A stretch of DNA of 64,000 nucleotides, taken from NCBI GenBank assembly GCA_009792885.1, contig WMCF01000056.1:733596-797595 (forward strand). Reading direction: 5' to 3'. Position 1 is the first letter of the stretch, and each line of letters begins with the position of its first letter. The notes under the pieces are model-generated. The model was not told where the DNA came from. It saw only the letters and a list, made by a program, of their open reading frames with translations, and ran no database searches. Of the stretch, positions 60,849-64,000 are shown in pieces. This DNA is from Eremophila alpestris peregrina. Taxonomy: Eukaryota; Chordata; Aves; Passeriformes; Alaudidae. The position numbers and the translations under genes were made by a program.

Positions 60849-61114
60849 GAGGAGAGGAGAGGAGAGGAGAGGAGAGGAGAGGAGAGGAGAGGANNNNNNN
60901 NNNNNNNNNNNNNNNNNNNNNNNNNNNNNNNNNNNNNNNNNNNNNNNNNNNNNNNNNNNNNNNNNNNNNNNNNNNNNNNNNNNNNNNNNNNNNNNNNNNN
61001 NNNNNNNNNNNNNNNNNNNNNNNNNNNNNNNNNNNNNNNNNNNNNNNNNNAGGAGAGGAGAGGAGAGGAGAGGAGAGGAGAGGAGAGGAGAGGAGAGGAG
61101 AGGAGAGGAGAGGA
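60849..61114. repeat. (AGGAG)n microsatellite interrupted by an assembly gap
   Basis: Pure AGGAG pentanucleotide occupies 60849-60893 and 61051-61114. Between them are 157 N (60894-61050). Both edges of the gap are inside the same uninterrupted repeat, so the gap is unresolved repeat sequence and the N count may or may not be the true length. All purines are on one strand. The apparent open frames across it, rich in Glu/Arg/Gly or Leu/Ser/Pro, are artefacts. Confidence 0.97.
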
Positions 61115-63031
61115 GTTTTTATCATCCTTTTACAGAGGAAAAACTTGAATGACATACAGACATTTTACTGTTGTCAAAATTAACTAATTGATTCAAAGTC
61201 CACAATCACTTTCTGTATAAGGAACATGAGGGAAGACACCTAAGTTAGATATACATGTCCAAACAAACATACTGGAAAAAAATTACCATCATATAAACTG
61301 CTTCCAAATACGTAGGTTTACATAAGGTAATTTAGGATGTGACCATCTGCTGGTGTACAAGACTCTTCCAGTGGGAGCATTGGCAGCAAAAACCCAAATT
61401 ATATTCATGGAAATGTAGAGTTCAGTGCCCTGATGATCAGAGAAAATTAAGAGCCATCTCAGGTCGTTCTGTTCATCCTCAGAAACTGATGGTAGAGCCT
61501 TCAATGTTTGTTGGCCCAGACTCATTGTGGAGTGGTGGTTTTGTTTGTTCTCCCTCAGGGTTAGAAATACACAGTTTATAATGCTTCAGTTTACTGTGAA
61601 ATGCCCTTTGGAAGCACAGAAAATGTGGTTTGTTTGCCTGCAACAAAACATCTCATTTGCCTGTGGGAGATCTTGGTCTTTGGATCTCTCCTCTGAATAT
61701 CCCCCACACCAGGAGATAATCTGATGAAAATAAAATCCTGAAGTTTTTCAAGGTATGTGTATAAAAATTTGGATTGAATCATGTTAGAAAAAGATGGAGA
61801 GAAGACTCATTAAAACTAAGCACTCAAAATGAGAGGAATATTTGGGAACCTTGCAATGTGTCTGGTTATTTCTGCCAAAAATCTATAATGCTTGAAAACC
61901 AAAAATTATATATAATTGTTGGTTTTTGTTCCACCACTGTCAGCAGCCAAACCAATGTAAGCCAGCTCATTCTGTGTAAAACAACACAAAATCCACATGG
62001 CATAATTTCATTGAGCTATCCAAATGAATTTTGTATTTTTGAGAAAATCAAGTATCTCATAATTTGCTAGAAGCTTCACTTTAGTTATTCTCTTGGCACA
62101 GATTATGGCATGAAATAATTAGATCATTTGAAGATCTGTATAAAATCTCAGAAGTTAATTTTCCCTAAAATCACCTCACTTAAGCTGTATGTCTGTACTT
62201 AACTTACAGATCACTCTCCTTTAAGCTTGGTGAGGAACTTTACATTGTCTCACTGGATAAAAGACAATCCTCATAATTAATGCCAGACCCTCAGCTCTGA
62301 TACTTTCATGGAAACCATTAGGTCGATGCCAGTTTACATCATTTGAAGATCTGACCCAGCAGGTATAAAAATGAAAATGGCAAGGCAAAAAAATATGAGC
62401 AATTTGATATCAATAAAAATGTGCTTGAGGTCAGGGAGGACAGAGCCCTTTCAAGTTTTCCTTTGACTTTTTATCCTAAAGAAGAACGTTGTTTTTTTCC
62501 TGTCATTGAGCAAGATAATGCACAACTAATGATAAATTACAAATGAAAATAATCTGTTGCAATAAAATCTGGGCAGAGCCCCAAGTATTTGTTCCCAAAG
62601 TATTTATTTTTCCCCAGCTGTATTTATATGTGAATTCAATGATGTTTGTAAAACACATATTAAAAATTGTAACATTTTATGCACATTTCCAAAAAAAAAG
62701 TTTCTCCTCTTTCAAAATTCAAACTTTGACCTTCCTGAAATTTCTCTATCACTACTGACAAGGTCCAACTGTTTTTTATTTTGCAATGTTTTCAGAAAAA
62801 GAAATTTCAATTCAGAAGTTGGGATCAAATTTCTAACAGAGAAAGTTACTCAATTGCCTAGAAAAGAAGCTGTAATAGATCAGAGAACAGAGAACAAGTT
62901 ATTGTCTCACTTTGAGTAGCAAATATATTTTGAGAGGGGATGTTTTATTTCTATTTCACTGTAGCACGCATAGAGAACCTCAAATGCAAACTCTTTTAAG
63001 GAAAATTATAGTTTCAATAATGAGCTTAGTG
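61115..63031. other. no gene seen
   Basis: AT-rich unique sequence. Frames up to 98 codons at 61774-62070 are unrecognised. Confidence 0.45.
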
Positions 63032-63045
63032 AAAAAAAAAAAAAA
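63032..63045. repeat. A14 homopolymer
   Basis: Uninterrupted A-run at the boundary between AT-rich DNA and a GC-rich block. The GC-rich block follows the A-run on the + strand, so it is not a poly(A) tail of that block. Confidence 0.7.
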
Positions 63046-63540
63046 GCTCAGGTGTGAGACCTGGATGTAGAAAATGAAAAGTTGCAATTGGGTCCACCTG
63101 CTGTGGAGGCAGTGGCCCAAAGCTCGGGGCAGAGAGCAGCTTGAGCTGCTTCCCTTGTCACTGACCCCTGAGGAGGACACAGGGACACCAAGGGTGTCCT
63201 GCTATAGGCACATGACTGCACAGTGCCCCCCCAGCAGGGAAACTGAGGCAGCAGTGCTGGGAGGTGGAGTTCTTCCTTGCAGAGCACTGAAACTCTGCTC
63301 AGTCCTCCTGAGTCTGTGTGGGACCCCCTCCAGCTCTGCTTTGCCTTCTGCTCTGTTTGTCAGGAGCTGTTCTTTGGTCTCACAGAGGGTGAATGGCAGA
63401 GATGACCCTGGCTGGTGGGAATCTGGGAGCAGAGGTTAAAACGTATTCTCCTTCACTGTGGATCCTCCAGAGGAGCAGTTCCCTGTCTGGAATGGTTTGG
63501 GTGTATGCTGGGGCCTAGCCTCATTATAAGGAATGGAATA
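63046..63540. other. GC-richer unclassified block
   Basis: Sharp rise in GC content relative to the preceding DNA. A 121-codon + frame at 63074-63439 is Leu/Ser/Arg-rich without a domain. A short hairpin (GGACACC-AAG-GGTGTCC) lies at about 63183-63199. It may be an old transposon or a regulatory block; I cannot decide. Confidence 0.3.
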
Positions 63541-64000
63541 TATGGAATCAAATGAAATTCTATATGGGACAAGAAATGGGGTGGTCTTTATAGCAGGGTG
63601 GTCTTAAACTGAGGTTTAATGTATGTACAATATACAAACATTTTTGACAGACCATTAACACCTATAATCTTGTAAATATTTGCAATTTTCTAGATCATAA
63701 ATATAGCTGCATAAGCAGTTCTTTCAGGACATAATTTATACTCCATTAAAGGTTAATTTACAAGTTAGTACCTTATAGAAAGAAGATATGTGTACTTTTA
63801 TGTTAACTTTCTGTAAAGGGAGACTGGTGTCTCCAGCAGCAATTTGTAATTCTCCTGTGACACTCCCAGTGGCACTATTCAAAGCACTGTTTGAATTCTT
63901 TTCATCAGCTCATGTTCACAGCAAACTTAATCTTCTGTTTTGAAGGTGGAGGGAGAAAGAAAAGAGAAGAGGGGGAAAAAAAAAAAAATAGCAAAGCTAG
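63541..64000. other. no gene seen
   Basis: AT-rich sequence ending in purine-rich runs (AGGGAGAAAGAAAAGAGAAG and A12) near 63950-63990. Confidence 0.5.

Noticed and set aside
60804..61155. Open frames of 110-115 codons on both strands across the AGGAG tract
   Set aside because: They are translations of a pentanucleotide repeat and of N bases; no biological content.
1..64000. CR1 LINE 3' ends, tRNA genes, known miRNA hairpins, CRISPR arrays or prokaryotic gene clusters
   Set aside because: I looked for their signatures (for example ATTCTATG-type CR1 tails and familiar miRNA seeds) and found none. A profile search would be more sensitive than reading.

Overview
The window looks like about 64 kb of AT-rich, gene-poor vertebrate nuclear DNA. 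A bird, probably a songbird, is my best guess. I infer this from the low density of interspersed repeats, a decayed class II (betaretrovirus-like) endogenous retrovirus fragment, a compact solo LTR of about 440 bp, the absence of mammal-type SINEs and L1, and a purine pentanucleotide microsatellite that broke the assembly. No long conserved open reading frame or recognisable host protein is present, so this is intergenic or large-intron sequence. Almost all open frames are short and unsupported.

Layout. 1-1145 resembles the tail of a 3' UTR on the + strand (poly(A) signals, a Pumilio-type site and a GT-rich downstream element), possibly the end of a gene to the left. 5859-6525 is a decayed retroviral pol remnant (end of reverse transcriptase plus part of RNase H). 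9018 and 18950 carry CTCF-like motifs. 16251-16325 is an old inverted-repeat element and is followed by a small CpG cluster. 23208-23449 is a degenerate minisatellite. 27748-28190 is a well-bounded solo LTR. 34070-34375 is a probable LTR end on the minus strand. 49244-49324 is a 27-bp tandem triplication. 50419-50497 is an AT microsatellite. 56571-56755 is a palindromic MITE-like element with long inverted arms. 60849-61114 is an (AGGAG)n tract containing a 157-base assembly gap.

Possible host transcription. Several segments have strong splice-site pairs around one fully open frame (26229-26335, 29561-29618, 45547-45666, and 46722 to a poly(A) signal at 47055). These four are on the same strand and their reading phases fit. 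A TATA-containing first-exon-like block lies at about 30606-30755. I offer these as hypotheses for an uncharacterised transcript or lncRNA. None is similar to a protein I can name.

There is no operon, CRISPR array, tRNA, rRNA or prokaryote-type system here. The strongest calls are the solo LTR, the pol remnant, the palindromic element and the tandem repeats.
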